Assembly: GCA_021736645.1 (NCBI GenBank)
Contig: JAIPFM010000096.1
Coordinates: 1-64,000, forward strand
DNA length: 64,000 bases
Reading direction: 5' to 3'
DNA from: Phycisphaerae bacterium
GTDB lineage: Bacteria > Planctomycetota > Phycisphaerae > Sedimentisphaerales > Anaerobacaceae
Numbering within the stretch: the first letter of the stretch is position 1; the number at the start of each line of letters is the position of its first letter. Under the pieces are notes generated by a model. The model saw only the letters and a program-made list of their open reading frames with translations. It had not been told where the DNA came from and searched no databases. Below are positions 8,185 to 16,808 of the stretch, piece by piece. A program made the translations under genes and the position numbers.

Positions 8185-11100
8185 TGATCGGCCCCCAATG
8201 TTTCAAAGTAGCGTTTCACGCGTTCCTCATACAGGCCCGGTACAGGATCACGATCGATCGGCACCAGGGCCAGATCCTTTTGCAGTCGAGCCAACTCGTC
8301 CTTCACCTGTTTTCTCAGATCCACCAGCGGCTGCATGATGGACTGACGCACCAGATCCCACTGTGGCTCAGTACCGTGACGCACAAACTCGGCCCGCACC
8401 GTGCGTGCCCGGTCGCGTATACCGGCCGCTTCATTTCGCCAGTCCTGATCATCCAGGATTTCTTCCACATCGCGCAGACGGTCCGACCAGGTGGCCCAGT
8501 TGGTATTTTCCTCACCGGTCAACGGGCCGGTCATGCCCCCCCGATTTCCATTTTGTCCGGGCCTGTTGCGTTGTGCCTGACCGTCTTGCCCGTCCTGACC
8601 CTGCCGGGCCCGTTGACCTTCCTGATCGGCCTGGCCGGGTTGACCGGACTGACCTTGTTGGCCCTGCCGAGCTTGCTGACCGGGCTGGCCCTGCTGAGCT
8701 TGTTGACCGGGTTGGCCGGGCTGGCCCTCTTGACTGGCCTGGGCGCGTTCAGCCCCCTGAGTCATGGGATCGGACTGCGCGCGCTGCGTGCCTGGGGCGC
8801 CCTGGCCCTGGCCGGGTTGATTGCTGTCCGACGGCGTGCCCTGGCCGGCCCGTGACGACTGGGCCTGAGCCACCTCCTCTTCGACCTGGTCAATCAGCGT
8901 ATCGAGCTGTTCCTGAGCCTGGCGCAGGGCATCGGTGGGATCGCCCAGCACACTCTGCGCGGCCTCTTCCACGCCCTCTCTCAAGGTACGGACCCCCTCT
9001 GACGCACGCTGTTCAATGCGCTGCGCCTCGGTCAGAAAATTACGCCGCACCAGTTCCTCTGTGACTTCCAGGGCCTGATCCAGATTGTCCGTGCCTGTCC
9101 TGCGCAGGGTCTCGTAGAGTTTTCTCGAAAGCAGGGGCTCTGACGCCTCAGAGGCATCGGAGACCTCCTTCATGTCGTCAATCAACTCACGGGCCTTGTC
9201 CTGCTGCTCTGTCAACTGTTCGGACAGAGAGGCCACGGCATTGGAATCCGACAGAGACCGTCTGGCCTGACGGGCCTCGGTCTGCTCACGGATCTGCTCG
9301 GAAATTGCCTGCTGGGCCTGATCCAGGTCACGGGCCTGTTCGCGGAGGTTTCTGACCTCCGACTCAAACTGGCTGGACGTGCTGCGCTGAAAGTCATCGC
9401 GCACGGCCTCCAGCTCGCGCTGCGCACGTGTGGTGGAATTGGCAGCACTGGACACCTGGCCCTGCTCCATCTGTTCTGTGGACTGCTGTATACGGGTGCG
9501 CGTCTGGTCCAGTTGCTCCTGCGCCTCTGCCATGCGCTGACGGTTCTGTTCGCTGTTCATTCGCTGCTGCAACTCGTCCATGTCATCCAGGGCCTGCATC
9601 TGCTCGTCCCGGAGACGCTTCAACTGGCGCTGTGCCTCCTCGCGGGCCTGTTCGTCCTGGGCCTGCTGCAGCGCAGCCTCGGCTTCACGCAGACGGTTGG
9701 CCATGTCTTCCTGTCGCTTGGCCAGGTCGCGCAGGCGGTTGAGGACCTGCAGGTCTTCCCGCTGCTGGGTCTGATTCTGATTCTGGGCCATGCGCTGGCT
9801 TTCGTAGCGATCCTCTTGCTGCCGCAGTTCCAACTGATTCAACTGCTGCTCAAACTGCTGCGAATTCTGCGCCCTCTGACGGTTGTTGTTTCGAGACTGG
9901 GTAATCTGGTGCTCCCGTTCACGCAATTCCAGGAGGGCCTGATACGCCAACTGCTCTGCGGTCATGGCCTCCGGCAAGGGCTGCCCCGACCCGGACTCCA
10001 CCGCTTGAGACAGGTGTCCCAGTGCCGTATCCATGGCCTCTGTGGCCGCAGCCAGGGAGCGAGCCGCTTCGGCGTCCTCGGCCTCTTCCAGGGCGCCCTT
10101 GCCGCTGGCCAGGGCATCGGACTGGGAGTCACGCACCAGCGTCAGGTCTTCTGTCACGGCATTGGCATCGGCCCCCAGGTCCGTGCGCTGCTTGATATTC
10201 CAGGTGGCCGTCATGATCTGCTTCTGCAGTTGAGCCAACTGGTCCCCCTGAAGACGCGGCTCCTGCTGACCATTGGGATCCTGCGATTCCTCCTGGGCCT
10301 GCTGTTCCTGAGCCTGGGCATCCATAAAGGATTCGCTTTCACGGAAGATCTCTTCAAACGGACGGATTTCGGCAAAATAGATGTCACTCGTGGTGCGCCG
10401 GGCAATGCCGTCCGGTCCGAGGTCATCGGCCCAGTAGTAATAACTGAGCAGTTGATCCGGCTGGGCATTCACGTCCTCCAGGGCCAGCACATGGTGTGAC
10501 ATGATCTTGTCGCCGGCATCGGTGTTGCCGCCCAGAGTCACGGTCTTGGGCGGAGCCCCGGCCATGCCATAAACCAGACCAAACCCGAGGACGCCATAGT
10601 CATCCGACACCTCGGCCTCCAGGGCCAGTTCCTCCAGGGGGGAGGCCTGGACGTCACGACTGGGAAACTTGGGCGTGATCGTCACGGGCATGTTCTGATG
10701 GACGTCCAGTTGAAATCGCGGCGGTATTTTATTGGTGCGTCCCTCTGCATCGGTCAGGGCCAGGACAAACTGCTGGCTCTTGGCCGCGGTGATCACCGTG
10801 GTATACACATTGGGATACGTGGGGTCGACCGTGAGCACGGGCTCCGTCCCCTGCTTGGGTGTCAACCTGGCCGAAGCCACGGCCTTGTTCAAGGTCAGTG
10901 TCACAGTCACCTGCGACCCCTCCACCGCACTGTAACGCTGGGTGTCCTTGAGCTGCTTGTCTGACAACCCTGTGTACTCAGGGTACATAATGGTCGCATC
11001 GGCCTGCTCCAGCTCAGGATGACGGAACACGGCGATGCTGTACTGGGGTGAACGAAGGTCAGCGTATTCCACGTGGTATATCGCATCTGAGACCACGGAC

Positions 11101-11831
11101 GGAATCATGCCGCCAAACACCGGATCGTTGAGCGTCTTGCTCAGAGCCACGCGCAGGGTGGGCTCATCCTGAATCGAGTAGACCAACATGGCCTCGTCGG
11201 GCACCGGTCCTTCAAATCGGGCCACAATCACCACAGGGCTGCCCTGCTCCACAGACGTGTCACCCGGGCTCACCATCAACACCGTGTCTTGAACCTGCGG
11301 TGCCACCTGGACTGGCGCAGGCAGCCACGAAAACCGCGGCACGGTCTGAAACAGCACGATGGCCAGGATGGCCAGCGCCCCGTACCGAACCAGTTCGGAC
11401 AGGAACAGTGTCCTGGCCGGCACGCTCTGCATCCAATCATGCTGCGCGGCATGCATGAGGGCCTCTCGAATGACCTGTTTCTGCAGATAGTTCAAGGGTT
11501 CGCCCAGGGCCTGCGGGGATTGCTCCACGGCCGTCTGGATCAGGGCCTTTGCATCGGGATGCGTTTCTTCAATGGACCTGGCCAGGGCCTGAAAATCGGG
11601 CCCCTGTTTGGAGGCGTGATTGACCAGCCACAGGGTGACCGGGACACCGGCCGCGAGCAGGCCCCAGAACAACACGGTCGTGGGCCATGCCATGGCCCAG
11701 CTCAGGCCCAGCCCAATCAACCCCACACCGGCCAGGGCCAGCCAGCACAGCGCCAGACGCCAGGCCAAAAACAGACGAAGGCGTCTGCGCACCAAGGGTC
11801 TCAAATAGTCACGAAGTGCTTTATCGATCAT
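8181..11831 (-). CDS. Giant DUF4175-like membrane protein with Gln-rich coiled coil
   Basis: Taken from the ATG at 11831, which overlaps the TGA of the preceding gene (ATGA); this gives 1216 residues and discards a 29-residue upstream extension. Two membrane helices lie at about 17-71 and a third at about 148-171. An Ig-like beta region follows (about 180-490). Next is a very long Gln/Glu/Arg-rich predicted coiled coil (about 490-990), then a low-complexity segment rich in GQPGQ-type steps (about 992-1100) and a helical C-terminus. This resembles DUF4175-type proteins found with MoxR and VWA genes. The length and composition suggest a periplasm-spanning scaffold. No enzymatic motif is visible. 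The gene lies between two VWA proteins and is translationally coupled to both, so it is likely to be part of the same complex. Confidence 0.7.
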   Translation of the reverse strand: MIDKALRDYLRPLVRRRLRLFLAWRLALCWLALAGVGLIGLGLSWAMAWPTTVLFWGLLAAGVPVTLWLVNHASKQGPDFQALARSIEETHPDAKALIQTAVEQSPQALGEPLNYLQKQVIREALMHAAQHDWMQSVPARTLFLSELVRYGALAILAIVLFQTVPRFSWLPAPVQVAPQVQDTVLMVSPGDTSVEQGSPVVIVARFEGPVPDEAMLVYSIQDEPTLRVALSKTLNDPVFGGMIPSVVSDAIYHVEYADLRSPQYSIAVFRHPELEQADATIMYPEYTGLSDKQLKDTQRYSAVEGSQVTVTLTLNKAVASARLTPKQGTEPVLTVDPTYPNVYTTVITAAKSQQFVLALTDAEGRTNKIPPRFQLDVHQNMPVTITPKFPSRDVQASPLEELALEAEVSDDYGVLGFGLVYGMAGAPPKTVTLGGNTDAGDKIMSHHVLALEDVNAQPDQLLSYYYWADDLGPDGIARRTTSDIYFAEIRPFEEIFRESESFMDAQAQEQQAQEESQDPNGQQEPRLQGDQLAQLQKQIMTATWNIKQRTDLGADANAVTEDLTLVRDSQSDALASGKGALEEAEDAEAARSLAAATEAMDTALGHLSQAVESGSGQPLPEAMTAEQLAYQALLELREREHQITQSRNNNRQRAQNSQQFEQQLNQLELRQQEDRYESQRMAQNQNQTQQREDLQVLNRLRDLAKRQEDMANRLREAEAALQQAQDEQAREEAQRQLKRLRDEQMQALDDMDELQQRMNSEQNRQRMAEAQEQLDQTRTRIQQSTEQMEQGQVSSAANSTTRAQRELEAVRDDFQRSTSSQFESEVRNLREQARDLDQAQQAISEQIREQTEARQARRSLSDSNAVASLSEQLTEQQDKARELIDDMKEVSDASEASEPLLSRKLYETLRRTGTDNLDQALEVTEELVRRNFLTEAQRIEQRASEGVRTLREGVEEAAQSVLGDPTDALRQAQEQLDTLIDQVEEEVAQAQSSRAGQGTPSDSNQPGQGQGAPGTQRAQSDPMTQGAERAQASQEGQPGQPGQQAQQGQPGQQARQGQQGQSGQPGQADQEGQRARQGQDGQDGQAQRNRPGQNGNRGGMTGPLTGEENTNWATWSDRLRDVEEILDDQDWRNEAAGIRDRARTVRAEFVRHGTEPQWDLVRQSIMQPLVDLRKQVKDELARLQKDLALVPIDRDPVPGLYEERVKRYFETLGADQ

Positions 11832-13900
11832 GGCTGTTCTCCTGATGACACAGGACCGGATCGGGTGAGCCATCCGGCCAGTCCCATTTCCATGAAACAT
11901 ACCACCAACAGGACGCACAACAGGGTGCGCCAGAATTTTTGCCCGCGCTCCATCGCCAGGGCGCTGGCGTGACGCTTGATCTGTTCCATCCCGGGATCCG
12001 CCTCAGTCGTCACCGGATTCAGGGCAAGGCCCAGTTGCTCCAGATCCTCCTCCGGCATGGGAGCCGTGCGGGACTCCCTGGGATCGAGGTTCACGGCAAA
12101 GACACGCGGCCCGGCCTCTGTAACCAAACGGTACAGACCCGGCTCCCCGGTCTGGGTAAAGACGGACTGATCGGATGCCACGGCCACAGTGTCCCCCCCG
12201 GGCAGCTGCACGCTCAGCACCTTGGCCTGCGCAGGCAAGACCACGGAATCACCCACATAATAATCGGGGCTCTGCTCCGTGAGCACACCGCCGTAATCCA
12301 GCATGGCGTATAACAAGGGGACAAACTTGGACGACAGGGCCAGGTCGCTGTGGTCCGGCTGCCAGGTGAAGGTGCTGACCACCAGCAGGCCGCGTCCCAC
12401 AGGCAGCGTTAGCCACGCCGGATCGCGATCGTCCAGCCAGGCGAGAATCCGGGCATTGGGCAGATCCTCTGGTGTCACGCGACAATACTGCCACACGTGA
12501 ATCCGCGAAAAGTCCATGAACTGGGGCGCCATGAAAGACGCCAGTACAGGATGCTTAAAATCCAGACGTGACAGCATGGCATACCCCTTGGCCGTCACCC
12601 GGCTGGATTGACCGGTCGTACTGCCGGTCACAGCATTGAGCGTGGCCACCTGGGCAGGAGACGTCATGGCCACCAGGACCATACGCCCTGCTGCCAGCGC
12701 CCTGGCCAGCCAGGCCTGTCTGTCCGAAGACAATACCTCACCGACCACCACGACCTGGGCCTGCAACAGGTCTTCGTCTGTGAGAGGATCCCCGGCTCGT
12801 TTCGACAGGATACGGAACGACCTCGAGGTGTCACTGCCCAGGGCCTTGTTGAGATAGAAGAGCAGGCCCTGTGGATCATCGGGGCCATCGGGCCCCAGAT
12901 ACAACAGGGTCCTCTGCTGATCCCACGGCTGCGCCAGGTACAGGGTATTGTCAAAAGACTGGTCATCCCCACTGAGCTGCAGCGTTCCGCTTGAGGCCTG
13001 CGCAGAGGCAGGCAGGGACACGATGGTGCTGTGCCCGGCAGACACATACACCTCGGTGCGCTGCAGCGGATCTTGCGAGGTCGTCAACACAAATTGATCC
13101 TGTGCGGATACCTCCGTGTTGGTGACACGAAGTGTCACGGTCTGGGGATCCGACTGAGCCACACGCTGGACCGCGGCATTGGAGGGTTTTGCCGGGGTGA
13201 CCGTCTTCACAACCAGCGACACGGTCTGGGGCCACTCATAGCTGCGCAGGGCCTCCAGGTCGGCCCCCTGCTGCAGATCGCTGATCAACACCACCTGACC
13301 GAGTCCGGCCAGTGCCTGGGTGTCGTTCAACCGATCTTCTTCCAGGGTCTCGGCGGCCACGACCAAGGCCTGACCCAGTGCGGTGCTGTCCCAGGATGGG
13401 ACACAGGCCTTTAACGCCTGTGTCACCAGGGCACGTCTTTGAGACGGGTCTGTCTGGGCCCAGGTGTCAAATCCGGCCAGGATCTCAGGGCGTCCGTCAA
13501 AGCGGATCAGACACACCCGGTCCGTGTCGGTCACGGTATCCAAGATATCACTGACCTGCGTCAAGGCCTGACCCCAGAGATCCTCCCGCTGCATGGACGC
13601 GCTGGTATCGACCAGCAGGACCAGTCGCCTGGAGATCGCGCTTGACTGGCTGTCTGCGGCCTGCCCCCAGAAGGGCCGTGCAAAGATCATGGCCAGGAGA
13701 CACAGCATCAGACACCGCAGCAGGAGCAGCGGCCACTGCTCCACGCGGCTGCGGTGACGCAGGCGCGGCGGGGAAGGCGACAGAAACATGAGGGAACTGA
13801 ATGTCACGTGCTTGCGCGTGTGGCGCCGAATCAGATGCAGGACAATGGGCACGCCCACGGCTGCGATCCCTGCTAGAAAGAGGGGATAGAGGAAACTCAT
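11828..13900 (-). CDS. BatA-like VWA membrane protein
   Basis: Taken from the ATG at 13900, which overlaps the DUF58 stop (ATGA); the first residues, MSFLYPLFLAGIAAVGVP, are the classic start of the aerotolerance-regulator/BatA N-terminal domain. This gives 690 residues. Two membrane helices (about 5-25 and 55-75) are followed by a VWA domain with an intact metal motif, DTSAS (Asp98). A long beta-rich periplasmic part follows, and a C-terminal membrane helix at about 660-680. In known Bat operons such proteins bind partners through the VWA domain and depend on a MoxR ATPase. The flanking genes fit that scheme exactly. Confidence 0.85.
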   Translation of the reverse strand: MSFLYPLFLAGIAAVGVPIVLHLIRRHTRKHVTFSSLMFLSPSPPRLRHRSRVEQWPLLLLRCLMLCLLAMIFARPFWGQAADSQSSAISRRLVLLVDTSASMQREDLWGQALTQVSDILDTVTDTDRVCLIRFDGRPEILAGFDTWAQTDPSQRRALVTQALKACVPSWDSTALGQALVVAAETLEEDRLNDTQALAGLGQVVLISDLQQGADLEALRSYEWPQTVSLVVKTVTPAKPSNAAVQRVAQSDPQTVTLRVTNTEVSAQDQFVLTTSQDPLQRTEVYVSAGHSTIVSLPASAQASSGTLQLSGDDQSFDNTLYLAQPWDQQRTLLYLGPDGPDDPQGLLFYLNKALGSDTSRSFRILSKRAGDPLTDEDLLQAQVVVVGEVLSSDRQAWLARALAAGRMVLVAMTSPAQVATLNAVTGSTTGQSSRVTAKGYAMLSRLDFKHPVLASFMAPQFMDFSRIHVWQYCRVTPEDLPNARILAWLDDRDPAWLTLPVGRGLLVVSTFTWQPDHSDLALSSKFVPLLYAMLDYGGVLTEQSPDYYVGDSVVLPAQAKVLSVQLPGGDTVAVASDQSVFTQTGEPGLYRLVTEAGPRVFAVNLDPRESRTAPMPEEDLEQLGLALNPVTTEADPGMEQIKRHASALAMERGQKFWRTLLCVLLVVCFMEMGLAGWLTRSGPVSSGEQP

Positions 13901-14856
13901 TTTGCACCCCCCCGCTGCCTGCGCAGGACCTGTTTGCGCCGCCACATCCGATGCTGGAGAAAGTCCAGCAGGGCCAGATCAAAAGGACGGTCTGTGGCAA
14001 ACAGGTGATAGTCAATGCCCAGGCCGCGACAGACGGTGTCCACCCGGGCCAGGTGATTCTCGAGCTGCTGCGCATAGGACGCTTGTGCCACACCCGGGTC
14101 GACATACAATTGCCGACCGGACTCCATGTCCTTGAACAGGGCCGGTTCGTTGAATTGAAAGTTGAGTTCTTCCGGATCCATCACGTGAAACAGGACCACA
14201 TCATGTCCGCCTGCACACACGAGGCCCAGGTCGGTTTCCAGAGACTCAATGGGGGTGAGTAAATCCGAGATCAGAATGACCAGCCCGCGGCGCGTGACCA
14301 TGCGTGCGATCTGCTGGATGGGCAGACGCAAATCCGTGGCCGTGCCCTGCGGGGGCTGCTCCAGCGCGGCCATCAACTGATGCAGGTACGTGGGACGATG
14401 CCGCGGGGGCAGGATGGTCTCGATCTTCTCATCAAACGTCATCAGGCCCACGGCGTCACCCTGAGAAAACAGGAAATAGGCCAGCGTCGCGCACAGTGTG
14501 GCTGCGTATTGGGCCTTGGTGTAGGGGGTACTGCCGTAGCCCATGGACCGACTCTGATCCACGAGCAGGTGACACTTGAGATTCGTTTCGTCTTCAAATC
14601 GCTTGATGTACAGTCGGTCCGAACGTGCATACAGATGCCAGTCAATGTAACGCGGATCGTCGCCCGGGCTGTAGGATCGATACTCGGTGAACTCCGCAGA
14701 GAAGCCGTGATACGGGCTGCGATGGATGCCCTTCCAGAACCCCTCGACAATCACCTTGGCACGCATCTCCAGGGACTTGATGCGCATCAGAGACACCGGA
14801 TCGATCAACTCCGAAGAGGCTCTGGTATAGGGGACATGGGACGTGCGGGCACACAT
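13897..14856 (-). CDS. DUF58 domain protein
   Basis: A 319-residue protein with the DUF58 signature: YSPGDDPRYIDW, then AR and RLYIKRFEDE. A VWA-like strand with DQSRSM follows. No signal peptide or membrane helix is seen, so it should be cytoplasmic. DUF58 proteins are almost always encoded next to a MoxR ATPase and VWA proteins and are thought to act with them in assembling or activating envelope complexes. The ATG lies 2 bases after the moxR stop, and its own stop overlaps the next start, so translation is coupled on both sides. Confidence 0.88.
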   Translation of the reverse strand: MCARTSHVPYTRASSELIDPVSLMRIKSLEMRAKVIVEGFWKGIHRSPYHGFSAEFTEYRSYSPGDDPRYIDWHLYARSDRLYIKRFEDETNLKCHLLVDQSRSMGYGSTPYTKAQYAATLCATLAYFLFSQGDAVGLMTFDEKIETILPPRHRPTYLHQLMAALEQPPQGTATDLRLPIQQIARMVTRRGLVILISDLLTPIESLETDLGLVCAGGHDVVLFHVMDPEELNFQFNEPALFKDMESGRQLYVDPGVAQASYAQQLENHLARVDTVCRGLGIDYHLFATDRPFDLALLDFLQHRMWRRKQVLRRQRGGAK

Positions 14857-14858
14857 GA

Positions 14859-15860
14859 TTACTGGCCTTCCCGCACAGACTCGAGCAGGCGGCCGATCAA
14901 CTGCTCGACCGTGGCCCCCTCGGCCTCGGCACGGTAGTTGATCAGGATACGGTGACGCAGCACCGGATACGCCAGGGTGCGGATGTCCTCGTAATTGGCA
15001 TGGGATCGGCCCACAAGCAGCGCTCGAGCCTTGGCACCGAGCACCATGTACTGAGAGGCGCGCAGGCCGGCACCCCAGGTCACCCAGTCGTTCACGAAGC
15101 TCAAGGTATTGTCCGGTCCGGGACGGGACGCGCCTGCAATGCGCACGGCATAGCGCACCACGTCCTGGGCAATGGGCACCTTGCGCACCACGTCACGAAA
15201 GGCCAGGAGTTCCTCGCCTGTAAACACAGGCTTGATCGGCTCAGGCACACGTGCGGTGGTTTGCGAGACCACAGCCACCTCATCTTCTTCAGACAGGTAG
15301 TCCACAAACACGTTAAACATGAAGCGGTCGAGCTGGGCCTCAGGCAGGGGATAGGTGCCTTCCATTTCAATGGGATTCTGCGTGGCAAATACATAGAACG
15401 GCTCCTGGAGTCTGTGTGTCACGCCCGCAGCAGTCACGTGGTGTTCCTGCATGGCCTCCAGCAGCGCAGCCTGTGTCTTGGGCGGCGTTCGGTTGATTTC
15501 ATCGGCCAGGATCATGTTGGCAAAGACCGGCCCCTTGACAAAGACCATTTTGCGATGGCCGTCCACCTCCTCCAGGATTTCGGTGCCCGTGATATCGGCA
15601 GGCATGAGGTCCGGCGTGAACTGGATACGACAGAAACTCAGGTCAAATAACTGAGACAGGGAATGCACCAACAATGTCTTGGCCAGACCCGGGGCCCCGG
15701 TCAGCAGGCAATGTCCCCCGGCCAGCACCGCAATAAACAGGTGCTCGATCACATCGTCCTGGCCCACGATCACCTTGGAGAGTTCCGCACCCATGCGATC
15801 ACGTGCCCCCTTGATCTGCTCCACGGCCTCACGCTCCACGTCATATGCCTCAGTTGCCAA
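14859..15860 (-). CDS. MoxR-family AAA ATPase
   Basis: A 333-residue AAA+ ATPase. Walker A is GAPGLAKT (55-62), Walker B is MILADE (Asp120-Glu121) followed by INRTPPKTQ, and sensor-region FATQNPIE is also present, all hallmarks of MoxR. It begins at a TTG (15858-15860) with AAAGGA 8 bases upstream. MoxR proteins are chaperone-like ATPases that act on VWA-containing partners; here those partners are the VWA genes downstream. Unlike most junctions in the operon, the gap to the previous gene (54 bases) is filled by a heptamer repeat array. Confidence 0.92.
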   Translation of the reverse strand: MATEAYDVEREAVEQIKGARDRMGAELSKVIVGQDDVIEHLFIAVLAGGHCLLTGAPGLAKTLLVHSLSQLFDLSFCRIQFTPDLMPADITGTEILEEVDGHRKMVFVKGPVFANMILADEINRTPPKTQAALLEAMQEHHVTAAGVTHRLQEPFYVFATQNPIEMEGTYPLPEAQLDRFMFNVFVDYLSEEDEVAVVSQTTARVPEPIKPVFTGEELLAFRDVVRKVPIAQDVVRYAVRIAGASRPGPDNTLSFVNDWVTWGAGLRASQYMVLGAKARALLVGRSHANYEDIRTLAYPVLRHRILINYRAEAEGATVEQLIGRLLESVREGQ

Positions 15861-15875
15861 AATACCCGTCCTTTC

Positions 15876-15910
15876 TAACCTAAACCCTAGTCCCTAACCC
15901 CTGACCCCTC
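15876..15910. repeat. Heptamer tandem array (AACCCTA-like)
   Basis: Five degenerate 7-bp units: TAACCTA, AACCCTA, GTCCCTA, ACCCCTG, ACCCCTC. It fills most of the space between the DUF4159 stop and the moxR start and is related to the array at 5809. Confidence 0.8.
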
Positions 15911-15914
15911 TAAA

Positions 15915-16808
15915 TCAATGCGTCATCGCATAAAACACAATATTGATGCCCATGGGATACGCCTTGGTCTCCGAGAACTCATGGAAGTACCATTCGTCTA
16001 CCCCCTCTTCCTCCCAGCCGTCACCCAGGTCCGTGTTGTGACAGATGATCGCCATCATGCGATCGTCGTCATCAAACAGGGCCTTGAAATGGACCACCTG
16101 GGCATCCGGACGTTCCCAGGTGATGCCCTGGCTGCGTCCCTGAATGGCTGTATTGATGTTGGGAATCTGGGGCTTTTCCTTCAAGTCAAACACGGCATGA
16201 AAGATCGGGTGATCCACAGACAGTTCCACGGGCTCACGCAACGGAAACACACGTTTCATTTCAAAATAGAAGTTGGCCCATTCTGCCTCGCCCCAGAAAT
16301 CATCCACCATGAGGAAGCCCCCATTGAGCAGGTAGGTGCGCAGGGCATCCACCTCAGCTTCACTGAACCGGAGTCTGCCCGGTTCCACGATATAGATGAA
16401 GGGATAGTGGAACAGTTCCGGATCTGTGAGCCGCAGAACCTTGCCGTCCGGATTGACCTCCATGGCAGTCAACTGATGCAGGCGATATGAAAAATTGAGG
16501 TCGCTGTCCGGATAGTCCGTGTAGGCACCTCCGCCGCCGCCGCGGCCCCAACCTCCGCCGCCTCTGCCTCGACCGCCACGCCTGCCGCCGAAGCCACCGT
16601 CAAAGCCCCCACCGCCACCTCGATAACCGCTGCCGGAATCGTATTCAATACGCACAAAGGTAAACACATCCTGGTCAAACGCAGGATCAGGCTGCCAGTC
16701 CGGCACGCCCCTGCGGTCCACACGCGTGCCGCCTGGAAACCGCTGCGCCAGGGTGCCTCCCACGACTAATGTTACGGCAATCACCATCGCCCATTTCAAT
16801 CTGATCAT
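15915..16808 (-). CDS. Exported DUF4159 protein with Gly-rich linker
   Basis: A 297-residue protein with a signal peptide (about 1-21). A short strand, FTFVRIEYD, leads into a Gly/Arg-rich low-complexity linker (about 60-95), then the DUF4159 domain (about 100-297). That domain includes PFIYIVEPG, an ALRTYLLNGGFLMVDDFWG segment and a terminal NIVFYAMTH. DUF4159 has a glutamine-amidotransferase-like fold and is regularly found in MoxR/VWA operons of Planctomycetes and Bacteroidetes. Its ATG overlaps the stop of the TPR metallopeptidase gene (ATGA). The function of the family is not established. Confidence 0.82.
   Translation of the reverse strand: MIRLKWAMVIAVTLVVGGTLAQRFPGGTRVDRRGVPDWQPDPAFDQDVFTFVRIEYDSGSGYRGGGGGFDGGFGGRRGGRGRGGGGWGRGGGGGAYTDYPDSDLNFSYRLHQLTAMEVNPDGKVLRLTDPELFHYPFIYIVEPGRLRFSEAEVDALRTYLLNGGFLMVDDFWGEAEWANFYFEMKRVFPLREPVELSVDHPIFHAVFDLKEKPQIPNINTAIQGRSQGITWERPDAQVVHFKALFDDDDRMMAIICHNTDLGDGWEEEGVDEWYFHEFSETKAYPMGINIVFYAMTH

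Noticed and set aside
8540-8870. Collagen-like triple-helix domain
   Set aside because: Gly does not fall at every third residue; the segment is Gln/Gly low complexity, not a GXY repeat.
9513-10499. Hydrophobic 328-codon plus-strand frame resembling a membrane protein
   Set aside because: It mirrors the Gln-rich coiled coil on the other strand: CAG codons read as CTG (Leu) in antisense, so the hydrophobicity is an artefact.
11831-11918. N-terminal extension of the giant membrane protein
   Set aside because: The ATG at 11831 makes a 4-base overlap with the gene before, as at the other operon junctions; the extension would overlap coding sequence by a further 87 bases.
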